A stretch of 64,000 nt of DNA from Bradyrhizobium genosp. SA-3 (GTDB lineage: Bacteria; Pseudomonadota; Alphaproteobacteria; Rhizobiales; Xanthobacteraceae), in NCBI RefSeq assembly GCF_004212635.1, contig NZ_PSRT01000010.1, forward strand, positions 33,703 to 97,702. Reading direction: 5' to 3'. A program made the translations under genes and the position numbers. This document shows, in pieces, positions 17,345 to 26,752 of this stretch. A model generated the notes under the pieces. It was not told the DNA's origin, ran no database searches, and worked only from the letters and a program-made list of their open reading frames with translations. Positions within the stretch are counted from its first letter, which is position 1; each line of letters opens with the position of its first letter.

Positions 17345-18124
17345 TCAGCGGGACGGGCGCCGCTGCGTGCCCTTTGCGGCGCTCTGGATGCGGTCGGCAG
17401 GTCCCAGCGCGCCGGCCAGGAACAGCTTGATCGCCGCCCGCATCCGCTTTTCCGCGGCCTTCATCTCGAGCGCCGTTCCGAACGTCGCCAGGCGGTGGGT
17501 GTGACCGACGACGACGTCGAGAAACACCTCGGCGGCAATGGTGGTGTCGTCGACATCGAGTGCGCCTTGCGCCACCAGATGGTCGAAGAAGCGCGCCGTG
17601 GTGGCGACGGCCTTGAGCCAACCTTCCTCCTTGCCGAGCTTGGCGACGTCAGGGAAGTTGATGGCCTGTGACGTCATCATGCGGCTGAAGGCGACGGCGT
17701 CGGGACCGCAGGTGAATGTCAACATCTCGCGCCCGATCTCGACCAGACGCTGCTCGACCGAGATGTTCGCGGCGCTGGAGAGCTGCGTCTCTGCCGCTGC
17801 CGACAGCGGCGCAAGCCAGCGCGCGATCTCGCGCCTCAGCACGGCCGCAAACAGGCCGCGCTTGTCGCCGTAGCGTGAATAGACGGTGGGCTTGCTGACC
17901 CGCGCCGCTTCCGCGACCGCGTCGAGCGAGGTTGCGTCGAAACCGCGATCCAGGAACAGGCGCGTGGCGACCTCGATCAGCCGCTGATCACGCTCGATGG
18001 CGGCGGTCTTCGTCGGCCGGCCGCCGCGTGATTTCGGGACCTCGCGCCGTGGCGCGGCAGTTCTTGTCTTGGTCGCAGTCAATCCCATGCCCAATGATTC
18101 CTGCGCGGTCGTGATATCAGTCAT
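17345..18124 (-). CDS. TetR/AcrR family transcriptional regulator
   Basis: A 259-residue repressor with an N-terminal TetR helix-turn-helix: RLIEVATRLFLDRGFDATSLDAVAEAARVSKPTVYSRYGDK (core part quoted in short: RVSKPTVYSRYGDK). The C-terminal ligand domain includes VFLDVVVGHTHRLATFG. About 30 basic residues precede the DNA-binding domain. The start is uncertain between ATG 18124 and ATG 18088; I use 18124. The gene lies 99 bases after the patatin gene on the same strand. A palindromic operator precedes patatin (19471-19489) and another precedes the PepSY gene, so autoregulation and control of both are inferred. The ligand is unknown; a lipid or acyl ligand would fit. Confidence 0.9.
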   Translation of the reverse strand: MTDITTAQESLGMGLTATKTRTAAPRREVPKSRGGRPTKTAAIERDQRLIEVATRLFLDRGFDATSLDAVAEAARVSKPTVYSRYGDKRGLFAAVLRREIARWLAPLSAAAETQLSSAANISVEQRLVEIGREMLTFTCGPDAVAFSRMMTSQAINFPDVAKLGKEEGWLKAVATTARFFDHLVAQGALDVDDTTIAAEVFLDVVVGHTHRLATFGTALEMKAAEKRMRAAIKLFLAGALGPADRIQSAAKGTQRRPSR

Positions 18125-18223
18125 TCGCTCTATATCGCGCAGGAGCGGGGGCGTCATCGCGAATCTGGCCGAATTGGCCGTATCGTCAACGGTTTCCGTA
18201 TGGCCTCGTTCCGTCACGAGGGA

Positions 18224-19369
18224 TCACGGAAGCGTCGATGTCCAGGCCTGGCCGGACGCTGCCTTGTCATAGCCGTACTGATACAGTGCCCGCATATAGG
18301 CAGTATCGAACCCTTCCGAGGGCGCCGCCGGATAGTCGCGCGCGATGTAGGAGAGATGGAAGCCCAGGCGGTTGCGTTTGGCGAAATCATAGGTCGAGAA
18401 GATGATCGAGCGCGTCTGCGACTGGGTGATCGACGACAGGCTGCGCGAGGCGACGTCGATGGTGCTGTTGGAGACGAGCTCGAAATTGCGTTCGATCTTC
18501 TTGTTGACGAGAATGTAGATGTCCATCTTCGCGTTGTCCGGCAGGCGGCTGCCCTGGAAGAGCAGGGCTTCCGGCAGCGTCAGCACCGGCGCCGTCACGC
18601 CGCCATCGACATGCATCTCCTGAAACCTGCGGCCCAGGCCTTCGGCGTCGATCATGATCGGTGGAAACACCAGGGGAATGCTGGCGGAAGCCGCCATCAC
18701 GTCGCGAAATAGTTTTAGCGCCTCGGGCGTTCCGACCGCGGCGATCTTGCCCATGTCCCAGATCGCGGTGCGCTGAGTGTCGAGATCGGTCGTCACCACC
18801 AACAGCTTCCGGCCCTTGGCATTCTCGCGCGCGACTTGCGCCATGATCTCGGGTCCGACATAGCGGGCGACGAGCTCGCGCAGCCGCGTGTTGCCGAACA
18901 GGCCGGATCCGAACAGCACGCGCATGATGCTGGGATCGTTCAGCAGGCTCTCGGCGATGCCGCTGGTGTAGACCTCCTTCAACGTGTCGTCATATTGCGA
19001 GCCGAGGAACGCAAACGGCGCGATCAGGCCGCCGGTGCTGACACCCGAGACGACCGAGAAGGTCGGACGGGTTCTGGCCGCGGTCCAGCCGTTCAGCACG
19101 CCGACGCCATAGGCCCCGTCGGCGCCGCCGCCCGACAGTGCCAGATAGGATTTCGTCGCGGTGCTGTTGTCCTTCTCGAAGCTGAATTTCGTGACGGGCT
19201 CGTCGGCGTAGCGCCGGAGGCCATCGAGATCGAGCACACGCGATGTGCTGGCTTCAGCGGCCGTATAGGGCGTACGGGGCAGGGATGTGCAGGCACCGAG
19301 CGCCAGGCTGCACGTCAGGACCAGGACGGCGCCTATTCGCCTTATCCAGCCATGCGAACGGCCGGACAT
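18224..19369 (-). CDS. Patatin-like phospholipase, lipoprotein
   Basis: A 381-residue membrane-anchored lipase. The N-terminus is a lipoprotein signal ending in the lipobox LGAC. The patatin core has LSGGGADGAYGVGVL (oxyanion Gly-rich loop), the nucleophile elbow GVSTGG (GxSxG) and the catalytic DGG in MHVDGGVTAPV, giving a Ser-Asp dyad. It should hydrolyse phospholipid acyl esters at the envelope. ATG 19369 gives a compact lipoprotein signal; ATG 19396 is the alternative. It is followed by tetR on the same strand and preceded by a palindromic operator (19471-19489), so it is probably part of an autoregulated patatin-tetR operon. Confidence 0.9.
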   Translation of the reverse strand: MSGRSHGWIRRIGAVLVLTCSLALGACTSLPRTPYTAAEASTSRVLDLDGLRRYADEPVTKFSFEKDNSTATKSYLALSGGGADGAYGVGVLNGWTAARTRPTFSVVSGVSTGGLIAPFAFLGSQYDDTLKEVYTSGIAESLLNDPSIMRVLFGSGLFGNTRLRELVARYVGPEIMAQVARENAKGRKLLVVTTDLDTQRTAIWDMGKIAAVGTPEALKLFRDVMAASASIPLVFPPIMIDAEGLGRRFQEMHVDGGVTAPVLTLPEALLFQGSRLPDNAKMDIYILVNKKIERNFELVSNSTIDVASRSLSSITQSQTRSIIFSTYDFAKRNRLGFHLSYIARDYPAAPSEGFDTAYMRALYQYGYDKAASGQAWTSTLP

Positions 19370-19470
19370 TTCAGTCGAACTTGAATGGTAAGGCATCGTC
19401 GGTGGCTGGCGATCACGCTTGCACCGCCGCCGGCAGATCCGCCGCGGCATCTCGTCCAGCCCCGAGGCTA

Positions 19471-19489
19471 AAACTACACGGTATCGTTT
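19471..19489. promoter_or_regulatory. TetR-type operator, copy 2
   Basis: AAACTACACGGTATCGTTT: the same architecture as 17265-17283, with the right half-site GTATCGTTTTGTTT identical and two mismatches in the left half. It lies about 100 bases upstream of the patatin start, between patatin and the divergent tgt. Confidence 0.6.
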
Positions 19490-19612
19490 TGTTTAACAAG
19501 GGAGACAGGCCCCCATATCCGCACCAATTGTGTCCCAGTCTGAGGCACAAGCCAGCCTCGGCGTGGTTCGCGCGGGTTGATCGGCCTCCTCCGACACGCA
19601 ATAAGCACCGCC

Positions 19613-20758
19613 ATGAATCCCGACAATGATCTTCCCAATCACTTTGAATTGCTCGCCACCGATGGCGCCGCGCGCACCGGGCGCCTGACCACGCCGCATG
19701 GCGTGGTCAGAACGCCGGCCTTCATGCCGGTCGGCACCGCGGGCGCCATGAAGGGCATGCACTGGCGCGAGGTGCGCGACGCTGGCGCCGACATCGTGCT
19801 CGGCAACACCTATCATCTGATGCTGCGCCCCGGCGCCGAGCGGATTGCGGCGCTTGGCGGCTTGCAGACATTCACCGGCTGGAACGGGCCAATGCTGACG
19901 GATTCCGGCGGCTTCCAGGTGATGTCGCTGGCGGATCTGCGCAAGGTCAGCGAGCACGCCGTCACCTTCCGCTCGCATATCGACGGCGCCAAGGTCGAGC
20001 TGTCGCCGGAGCGCTCGATCGAGGTGCAGCGCTTCCTCGGCTCCGACATCGCCATGCAGATGGACGAATGCGTGCGGCTACCGGCCGAGCGTGACGACAT
20101 CGAGCGGGCGATGCGCCTGTCGCTGCGCTGGGCCGAGCGCAGCAAGCGGGCCTTCGCGAGCGCGTCCGCCGGTTACATGCTGTTCGGCATCGTGCAGGGT
20201 GGCGACGTGCCGCAGCTTCGCCATGCCAGCGCGCAAGGCCTGGTCGAGATCGGCTTCCACGGCTATGCGATCGGCGGCCTTGCCGTCGGCGAGCCGCAGG
20301 CGGTGATGCTGGCGATGATTGACGAGACCTCACCATTGCTGCCGAGAGAGCGGCCGCGTTACCTCATGGGCGTCGGCACGCCCGACGACATCCTCGAGGC
20401 AGTCAAGCGCGGCGTCGACATGTTCGATTGCGTGATGCCGACGCGCAATGGCCGTCACGGCGTCGCCTTCACGCGCTTCGGCCAGGTCAATTTGCGCAAC
20501 GCGCGCCACGCCAACGATCCGCGTCCGCTCGATGAAGAGAGTTCATGGCCGTCGACGCGCAGCTGCGCGCGCGCCTATCTGCATCATCTCGTCAAGGCAG
20601 GCGAGACGCTGGGGGCGATGCTGCTGTCCGAGATCAATGTCGCTTACTACCAGTCCCTGATGCAGGGCATCAGGGACGCGGTCGCACAGGGAAGGTTCGA
20701 GGAGTTCTATCAGCGTACGCGCGAGGACTGGACGAGGGGCGACATCGCCCCGCGCTAG
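19613..20758 (+). CDS. tgt: Queuine/preQ1 tRNA-guanine transglycosylase lacking the zinc site
   Basis: Tgt exchanges guanine 34 for preQ1 in GUN-anticodon tRNAs, the step before QueA. The 381-residue protein keeps the catalytic core: [10 protein letters not shown] with Asp97, GGLAVGEP, and the nucleophile Asp272 in [14 protein letters not shown]. The zinc site is missing. Where the family has CxCxxC and a later His (C318, C320, C323, H349 in Zymomonas), this protein has Ser310, Trp312, Thr315 and Ile341 at identical spacing. The start at 19613 gives [18 protein letters not shown]. Its stop is one base from the convergent zinc-ribbon gene. Activity is likely, but structural stabilisation must differ. 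Confidence 0.95.
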   Translation: MNPDNDLPNHFELLATDGAARTGRLTTPHGVVRTPAFMPVGTAGAMKGMHWREVRDAGADIVLGNTYHLMLRPGAERIAALGGLQTFTGWNGPMLTDSGGFQVMSLADLRKVSEHAVTFRSHIDGAKVELSPERSIEVQRFLGSDIAMQMDECVRLPAERDDIERAMRLSLRWAERSKRAFASASAGYMLFGIVQGGDVPQLRHASAQGLVEIGFHGYAIGGLAVGEPQAVMLAMIDETSPLLPRERPRYLMGVGTPDDILEAVKRGVDMFDCVMPTRNGRHGVAFTRFGQVNLRNARHANDPRPLDEESSWPSTRSCARAYLHHLVKAGETLGAMLLSEINVAYYQSLMQGIRDAVAQGRFEEFYQRTREDWTRGDIAPR

Positions 20759-20759
20759 A

Positions 20760-20978
20760 TTAATTGCAGACGAAGCGCTGCTTGACGGCATGCTTGGTCA
20801 CGAAGCCATAGCCGCAATTGTCGCAGGTCCAGAGATAGCTGATCACTTGGTCGGAGACGTAGGCAGATGCTTCGGCGGCGACCATGGAGTCGGCGCAGAC
20901 CGGACAGGTAGGCAACTCGCTGCAACGCGGATAGCGGTTCAGCGCGACGGTCGACAACACTTCAGCAACTGCTGACAT
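20760..20978 (-). CDS. Small zinc-ribbon protein, unknown function
   Basis: A 72-residue protein with two Cys pairs, CPVC (residues 25-28) and CDNCG (about 52-56), spaced as in a zinc ribbon. The core is hydrophilic with a hydrophobic QVISYLW strand, and it ends VKQRFVCN. The ATG follows an AGGGAGG Shine-Dalgarno. It converges on tgt with a one-base gap. It may bind nucleic acid or protein; no further function can be read. Confidence 0.8.
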   Translation of the reverse strand: MSAVAEVLSTVALNRYPRCSELPTCPVCADSMVAAEASAYVSDQVISYLWTCDNCGYGFVTKHAVKQRFVCN

Positions 20979-21197
20979 CGTGGTGACCTCCCTGCTTTGA
21001 AACCTAAGTCTAACATAAGCAGAATCAGTTGACGAGGTCGCAACACAAATGCGTTGGTTTTCTGATATTTGCAGCTCACGCGATTTTGCGATGCAGCGTA
21101 TTTAACATGTGCCGCATTGTCGCTTGCGTGTCGGCGCAAGCTGTCTGTAACTGCGCGAGAGCCGTGAAGCGCAGATTGTTGCCACAGGGAGTTCATC

Positions 21198-22175
<978 letters not shown>

Positions 22176-22178
22176 GAC

Positions 22179-22421
22179 ATGGCGGATCAACCGAGACGGC
22201 CGCGTACGCTGGGCGATGCCAGGACGGAAGCCGAGGCGGCGTTCAAGAAGGTGACGGCCAAGGTCGCCGTGGCGCCGCCCAAGCAAACCGCCGTTCCCGG
22301 CGTCAAGGAACAGGTCACACTGCGGATCGACCAGGACGTGCTGGAGTTCTTCCAGGAGGGCGGGCCGGGCTGGCAGGACCGCATCAACGAGGCGCTGCGG
22401 AAGGCTGCGGGGAAGTCGTAG
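22179..22421 (+). CDS. Orphan BrnA-like antitoxin-family protein
   Basis: An 80-residue protein with a basic, disordered N-terminus and a C-terminal ribbon-helix-helix-like segment, EQVTLRIDQDVLEFFQEGGPGW then RINEALRKA. This is the conserved pattern of the BrnA antitoxin family (COG3514), which normally neutralises and autoregulates with the RNase toxin BrnT. No BrnT-like gene adjoins it. Instead it begins three bases after the cysK stop, so it is cotranscribed with cysK. A DNA-binding role is possible. Confidence is high that it is a gene, moderate for the family. Confidence 0.75.
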   Translation: MADQPRRPRTLGDARTEAEAAFKKVTAKVAVAPPKQTAVPGVKEQVTLRIDQDVLEFFQEGGPGWQDRINEALRKAAGKS

Positions 22422-22428
22422 CCAACGT

Positions 22429-22551
22429 CGTCATTGCGAGCCAACGGGTCCGCGCGAAGCGCGGCCCGATGACAGGCTCCGCGAAGCAATCCAGAATCTT
22501 TCCACGGTGACAGTCTGGATTGCTTCGTCGCAAGGGCTCCTCGCAATGACG
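22429..22551. repeat. Palindromic repeat (CGTCATTGCGAG family), long variant
   Basis: CGTCATTGCGAG (22429-22440) and CTCGCAATGACG (22540-22551) flank an inner GCGAAGCAATCCAGA / TCTGGATTGCTTCG pair. An extra block of about 40 bases (22441-22480) lies in the left arm compared with the copy at 62200-62286. It is a bradyrhizobial intergenic element. Confidence 0.8.
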
Positions 22552-22585
22552 GAGCGTGCTGCGACACCGTCGTACCAAAGAAGGA

Positions 22586-22611
22586 AAAAGCCCGGCGCGA
22601 GCCGGGCTTTT
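22586..22611. terminator. Bidirectional intrinsic terminator
   Basis: AAAAGCCCGGC - GCGA - GCCGGGCTTTT: an 11-bp perfect stem with A and T flanks. It lies between the cysK operon and the convergent metacaspase gene and can end both. Confidence 0.85.
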
Positions 22612-22633
22612 GTTTTGAAGCTGGCGTCCTGCC

Positions 22634-24064
22634 TCAGCGGCGGAACATGCCGCCCATCATACCGCCGACGACGCCGCCCACGAAGGCCGCGCCGGCAGCA
22701 TCGCCGGGGTTGCTGCGCTGGGGAGCCGGTGCCGGCGCGCTGCTGGGTGCAGGGGCGCTGGCACGCCGAGCCGCTTTCTGGCTGCTATCGCTGGCGGTCG
22801 GCGGTGCGGCCACGATCTCCGAGAGCAGGGCCTTGTGCTGGTGCTTATTGAGGTAGCCGGACGAAGGATAGCCGCGCGCGGCCTGCCAGCGCTTGAGCAC
22901 GGCGCGGGTCTCGTCGCTGAACACGCCGGTCTGCTTGGTGTCGAAGCCGAGGCCGGTGAGGCGACGCTGCACGTCGCGGCGCTGGTTCTTGTCGAGGCCG
23001 ATCTGGTCTTCGGTGAGCTGAGTGGCCTCGTCGGTAAAGGTCGCGGGATCGATGCCAGCGTTGAGCGTGCGGGTCGCGGTCGAGGGGCCGCTCTTGATCG
23101 CCGCGAGGCGTGCCAGCGCCAGCGCCTTGAACTGACCGTTCGGATAGGCGGCGAGATAGGCGTTGAGCTCTTCCGGCTTGTTGGACTCCTTCACCGAGCG
23201 CCAATATTCGAGTTCGACACCGTCCGAGCCGCCGCCGGTTGCCGCCGGCACGGTGCCGGCCGCGGTCGGCGCCGCGTTGGCGACCTGCGTTGCCGGGGCC
23301 TGGTTGAGGTAGACCGAGCCGGTCAGGTTGGTGTGGCCCCAGGGCAGTTGGCCCTTGCGGGTCTCTTCATTGACCTGGGCGCGCACCGACGTCATCGCCT
23401 GCTGAATCTCGACGCCGGGCTTGGTGATGTTGTCGATCAGCGCACGGGTGAACGGGCTGTTGTTGCCCTCCTGGCCGTCGAGCGCGGTCTGGCCAGGGCC
23501 GGTGGCGAACGCGATCAGCGTGCCTTCGCCGGACTTCATCTCGGCGAGACCGCTCTGGACGTTGACGCTGCGCGTCGCCGAGTTCGACTTGATCTTGGCG
23601 GCGAACGGATTGTCGCGGCAGGCATCGAGGAAGACGAGCTTGACCTTGGCATCGCCCATGGTCTGCTCGAGCGTCAGGTCGATGTTAATGGCGGCCCCCA
23701 GCTTGACGTCCATCTCCGACTTGATGTCGGCGTCGACAGGCAGGAGATAGTTGGTGCCGCTGACGGCAATGCCGTGGCCGGCATAATAGAACAGCGCGAT
23801 GTCGGAGCCCTGCGCCTTGCGGCCGAAATCGAGCAGCTTCTCCGTCATCTGGTCGCGGCTGAGATTGGACCCTTCGATCACCTCGAAGCCGACATTGCGC
23901 AGCGTCGCCGCCATCGCCTTGGCGTCGATCGGCGGGTTCGGCAATTGCGCGACGTTCTTGTAGGAGCCGTTGCCGACGACGAAGGCGACGCGGCGGTCAG
24001 CCTTCGCAGCACTGATCGACAGTGCCATGCACATCAGCGAAGCGAGGAGGGTGAGATAGCGCAT
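22634..24064 (-). CDS. Secreted caspase-like protease (metacaspase) with peptidoglycan-binding domain
   Basis: A 476-residue protein with a signal peptide (MRYLTLLASLMCMALSISAA). A peptidase C14/caspase domain (about 24-260) carries the dyad His97 (FYYAGHGI) and Cys149 (FLDACRDNPF). A central region (about 285-325) resembles an alpha-helical repeat (LNAYLAAYPNGQFKALALAR). A PG_binding_1-like domain (about 350-415; DVQRRLTGLGFD) follows, and a Pro/Ala-Gly-rich tail ends GGVVGGMMGGMFRR. It presumably acts in the periplasm. GGGGGA precedes the ATG. Cleavage specificity in such proteins is usually basic (Arg/Lys); the biological role is unknown. Confidence 0.9.
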   Translation of the reverse strand: MRYLTLLASLMCMALSISAAKADRRVAFVVGNGSYKNVAQLPNPPIDAKAMAATLRNVGFEVIEGSNLSRDQMTEKLLDFGRKAQGSDIALFYYAGHGIAVSGTNYLLPVDADIKSEMDVKLGAAINIDLTLEQTMGDAKVKLVFLDACRDNPFAAKIKSNSATRSVNVQSGLAEMKSGEGTLIAFATGPGQTALDGQEGNNSPFTRALIDNITKPGVEIQQAMTSVRAQVNEETRKGQLPWGHTNLTGSVYLNQAPATQVANAAPTAAGTVPAATGGGSDGVELEYWRSVKESNKPEELNAYLAAYPNGQFKALALARLAAIKSGPSTATRTLNAGIDPATFTDEATQLTEDQIGLDKNQRRDVQRRLTGLGFDTKQTGVFSDETRAVLKRWQAARGYPSSGYLNKHQHKALLSEIVAAPPTASDSSQKAARRASAPAPSSAPAPAPQRSNPGDAAGAAFVGGVVGGMMGGMFRR

Positions 24065-24266
24065 TCTGAAATCCCCCAGAATCGAATTGCAGGCAGCAAC
24101 AAATTGGCAACGAACCTACACGAAGTGCCCGACTTCGCGCCACCAAAACGGCGGTCCGCTGCGTTCAACCCGCTGCTGTGTGGCCGAATGTGCACGATGG
24201 AATGCTTCCCCAACGTGATCCAAATCACACGGCCACTTCGTTTTGTCGCGCGAGGTGGCGCGAGGT

Positions 24267-25142
24267 TCACTGCGCGCGGGCAGGAACCGCTGATGGCGGC
24301 CTTAAATTGAGGAGATTGCCGCACAGGATCAGCGCCGCGCCCAGTACGGTCCAGGTGTCGAGGCGCTCCGAATATAACAGCCAGCCGACGGTTGCCGTGA
24401 GCGGAACCCGCAGGAAGTCCATCGGCACCACGATGGTCGCATCCGCGTACCGGAGCGCACTAGCAAGACAGTAGTGCGAGAATGTGCCGCAGACCCCGAT
24501 GACGAAGAGCCAACCCCACATGGAGGCTGACGGCCATGTCCAGACGTACAGCGTAGGTAGCAGGCCGATGACCATCTGTACGACGATCATCCAGAATAGG
24601 ATCGACAATGCGCTTTCGGTCCGGGTCAGCGACTTCGCCAATATCATGGAGGTGCTGAAGCCAATCGCGGCCCCAAGCGCGATCAGCTGGCCCGGATTGA
24701 TCTCGCCGGTGGCGGGCCGTACGATCACGACGACGCCGACGATGCCGAGTACGACGGCGGCGATCTTCCAGACGGTCATGCGCTCGGACAGGAAAGTTGC
24801 GGCCAGCAGTGCCGTCCAGATCGGCATGGTGAATTCGATCGCGACGACCTGGCCGATCCCGATCAGCGCCAGCGCGTAGAACCAGCCGAGCTGCGCGAAA
24901 TAGTGGACTCCGTTGCGCGCGAGGTGCTGGGGCAGGCGTTTGGTCGCGACCGCCTTGAAGCCGCCGGCGCGGTAGATGATCGGCAGAAGCAGAAACAACC
25001 CGATCACAGATCGCACTTCCATAATTTCGAAGACGTTGAGCTCGCTCGTGGTCTCGCGGCCGGCAACCGCCATGACCAGCATCAGCGCGAGCCAGCCGGC
25101 CATCCAAAGTGCAGCCATCGATTTGGACGGTGTCGCGGTCAT
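24267..25142 (-). CDS. DMT superfamily (EamA) transporter
   Basis: A 291-residue inner-membrane protein with about ten hydrophobic helices and two EamA repeats; the second starts near residue 155 at LIALGAAIGFSTSMILAKSL. The conserved GW..Y..AL..I..G...AIEFTMPIWTALLA stretch in repeat 1 is typical. Members export amino acids or other metabolites. No substrate is indicated by the neighbours: the metacaspase lies downstream on the same strand 203 bases away and RidA diverges upstream. Confidence 0.9.
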   Translation of the reverse strand: MTATPSKSMAALWMAGWLALMLVMAVAGRETTSELNVFEIMEVRSVIGLFLLLPIIYRAGGFKAVATKRLPQHLARNGVHYFAQLGWFYALALIGIGQVVAIEFTMPIWTALLAATFLSERMTVWKIAAVVLGIVGVVVIVRPATGEINPGQLIALGAAIGFSTSMILAKSLTRTESALSILFWMIVVQMVIGLLPTLYVWTWPSASMWGWLFVIGVCGTFSHYCLASALRYADATIVVPMDFLRVPLTATVGWLLYSERLDTWTVLGAALILCGNLLNLRPPSAVPARAQ

Positions 25143-25291
25143 AGGTGTGAGTGCGGGAAATCGTGCCTGAGGGGAAAGCCGGTATCAGCGACATCGCTGC
25201 CGTTTGCAACGGTCAAATCTGCGGATGCAGGGATGCAGCCCGGTGTGCTAAGGCGTCAGCGAACAACGAAAAAATCGGGAGGTCTTCGCTC

Positions 25292-25690
25292 ATGCGCATC
25301 TTGCAGCCGGCCGAGTGGAAAAAACCGCGCGGCTTTTCCCATGGCGCGGTGGTCGACGGCCCGGGGCGTTGGGTGGTGCTGGCCGGGCAGACCGGCGGCG
25401 GCGAGAGCGGCAACTACGCGCCCGACATGGCGGCGCAAGTTGCGACCGCGCTGCAGCGGATCATCAAGCTCCTGGGCGAAGCCGGCGCGGGCCCCGAGCA
25501 CATCGTCCGCCTGACCTGGTACCTGACCAGCCGCAGCGAGTATGAGGCCGCCGGGGCCGGCATTGGCGCGGCCTGGAAGGAAACGCTGGGACGCAATTTC
25601 CCGCCCTCGACGCTGCTCTACATCAGCGGTCTCGTGGACGAGCGGGCCAAGGTCGAGATCGAGGTCACGGCGTTCGTGCCGAATGCATAA
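25292..25690 (+). CDS. RidA/YjgF family enamine/imine deaminase
   Basis: A 132-residue RidA-family protein; RidA hydrolyses reactive enamine/imine intermediates from PLP enzymes. The segments WVVLAGQTGG, MAAQVATALQRIIKLLGEAG, HIVRLTWYLTSRSEY and RAKVEIEVTAFVP are the family blocks; the Arg of the last is the usual carboxylate-binding arginine. The start at 25292 has GGGAGG upstream and gives MRILQPAEWKKPRGF. It may belong to a non-archetypal Rid subfamily, since the core sequence departs from RidA. Its stop overlaps the A-tract of the terminator for the convergent gene. Confidence 0.88.
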   Translation: MRILQPAEWKKPRGFSHGAVVDGPGRWVVLAGQTGGGESGNYAPDMAAQVATALQRIIKLLGEAGAGPEHIVRLTWYLTSRSEYEAAGAGIGAAWKETLGRNFPPSTLLYISGLVDERAKVEIEVTAFVPNA

Positions 25691-25716
25691 AAAAGACCCG
25701 GCGAGGTCGCCGGGTC
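25689..25716 (-). terminator. Terminator of the gene at 25740-26285
   Basis: On the minus strand GACCCGGC - GACCTC - GCCGGGTC is followed by TTTTTT (25694-25689). It begins 24 bases after the stop at 25740 and overlaps the RidA stop codon. Confidence 0.85.
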
Positions 25717-25739
25717 GATGGTCTTGAACGTGATCTGGC

Positions 25740-26285
25740 TCAGCGCGTCATCGAGATGTTGGCGCCGCGGAATTGGCTGTCGGCGCGCAGCGTGACGGTC
25801 TGCTTGTTGCCGCTCGTCCTCAACGCGATATTGGCGTTGAAGCCGGCGGCGGAGGCGACCACCTCGAAATTTCCGCCACCGCCGCGGCCCTGGAGCGAGC
25901 CGCTGATATTGCGGCTGGCCTCGGACCAGTTGCCGGTGATGGCGCTGCCCTCTGCCTTGACGCTGGCCCCGAGGTTGAACTTGTAGGCGTCGCTGGCGCA
26001 GGTCAGCGACATTTCCATGGTCGGACCGATCGGGGCGTATTTGGCCCGGCAGCGGATCCGCTCGGTCGAGCCGTCATCGAGGATGACAGTACCGCCGCCG
26101 CTCCAGCTGCCTGCCATCGGGGCAAACGGGCCGGCCTGGGCTTTGCTTTCAGTGTGGGCGATACCCGCCGCAAACAAAACGGCGGCCGCGATCAGTAGCC
26201 GCCGGCCTCTAGCGCGAGCCTCAGTTGGTTTATTGGCGCGATGCTTCCCACCGCCCGCTGCATGGTATGCCTGCAGATGCTCCAT
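25740..26285 (-). CDS. Secreted protein of unknown function
   Basis: A 181-residue exported protein. After a basic N-terminus comes a signal-type hydrophobic stretch RRLLIAAAVLFAAGIAHTESKA, then a beta-rich mature part starting FAPMAGSWSGGGTVILDDGSTERIR. The two cysteines (RCRAK, LTCAS) may pair. ATG 26285 has GGGGAAGTGGA just upstream. It overlaps the preceding gene's end by 56 bases in a different frame, implying coupled translation. The WSGGGTVxLDDGSxERIRC pattern is seen in Bradyrhizobium hypotheticals. Function unknown. Confidence 0.75.
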   Translation of the reverse strand: MEHLQAYHAAGGGKHRANKPTEARARGRRLLIAAAVLFAAGIAHTESKAQAGPFAPMAGSWSGGGTVILDDGSTERIRCRAKYAPIGPTMEMSLTCASDAYKFNLGASVKAEGSAITGNWSEASRNISGSLQGRGGGGNFEVVASAAGFNANIALRTSGNKQTVTLRADSQFRGANISMTR

Positions 26286-26580
26286 TCCACTTCCCCGATC
26301 CGGCGTTGCCGTTGAGTTGACCGTTGGCATATGCACCATTGATCGAAACTTTCACAAGTCCCTCACGGCCGATGGTGCCGGAAACGTTAGCGCCGGGTGC
26401 GGTGATCTTGCCGTCGGCAACCGTCAGGATGGAGCTTGCGGTCGGTTCGCAGGAGCCGCTCTTGGTCACGATCGTGACCTGCCAATTGCCGTCATAAGGG
26501 CCCTGGGCGAAGGCGGGAGCGGCGAGGGTGCCGGCGAAAATTGAGGCGGCACAGAACACCGCAATGCGACCAAAACGCAT
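26230..26580 (-). CDS. Small secreted protein of unknown function
   Basis: A 116-residue protein with a signal peptide ending APAFAQGPYDGNW. The mature part is beta-rich with a SGTIGREGLVKVSINGAYANG core and two cysteines (GSCEPTA, IPCSGRW) that may form a disulphide. AAGGA precedes the ATG. It is the first gene of a pair with 25740-26285, which it overlaps. Both share the pattern of small beta-sandwich-like exported proteins. Function unknown. Confidence 0.8.
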   Translation of the reverse strand: MRFGRIAVFCAASIFAGTLAAPAFAQGPYDGNWQVTIVTKSGSCEPTASSILTVADGKITAPGANVSGTIGREGLVKVSINGAYANGQLNGNAGSGKWNGASAGIPCSGRWEASRQ

Positions 26581-26752
26581 GAATTCCGTCCTTGAATTTG
26601 TCTGATATGCTGACGTTTATTCGGGCGAAATGTGACGGAAATTTGTTGCGATGCCAAATCGAAAATTGTTCCTGTGGGAACAATAGTTTATTTGGGTTCT
26701 TGGCTCCGATTTTCGAAGCAGAATCAACGCGGGTTCACGTTAAGGGTAAACG

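Noticed and set aside
22835..24310. 491-codon frame antisense to the metacaspase gene
   Set aside because: The sense strand has caspase motifs, signal peptide and ribosome-binding site; the antisense translation has none.
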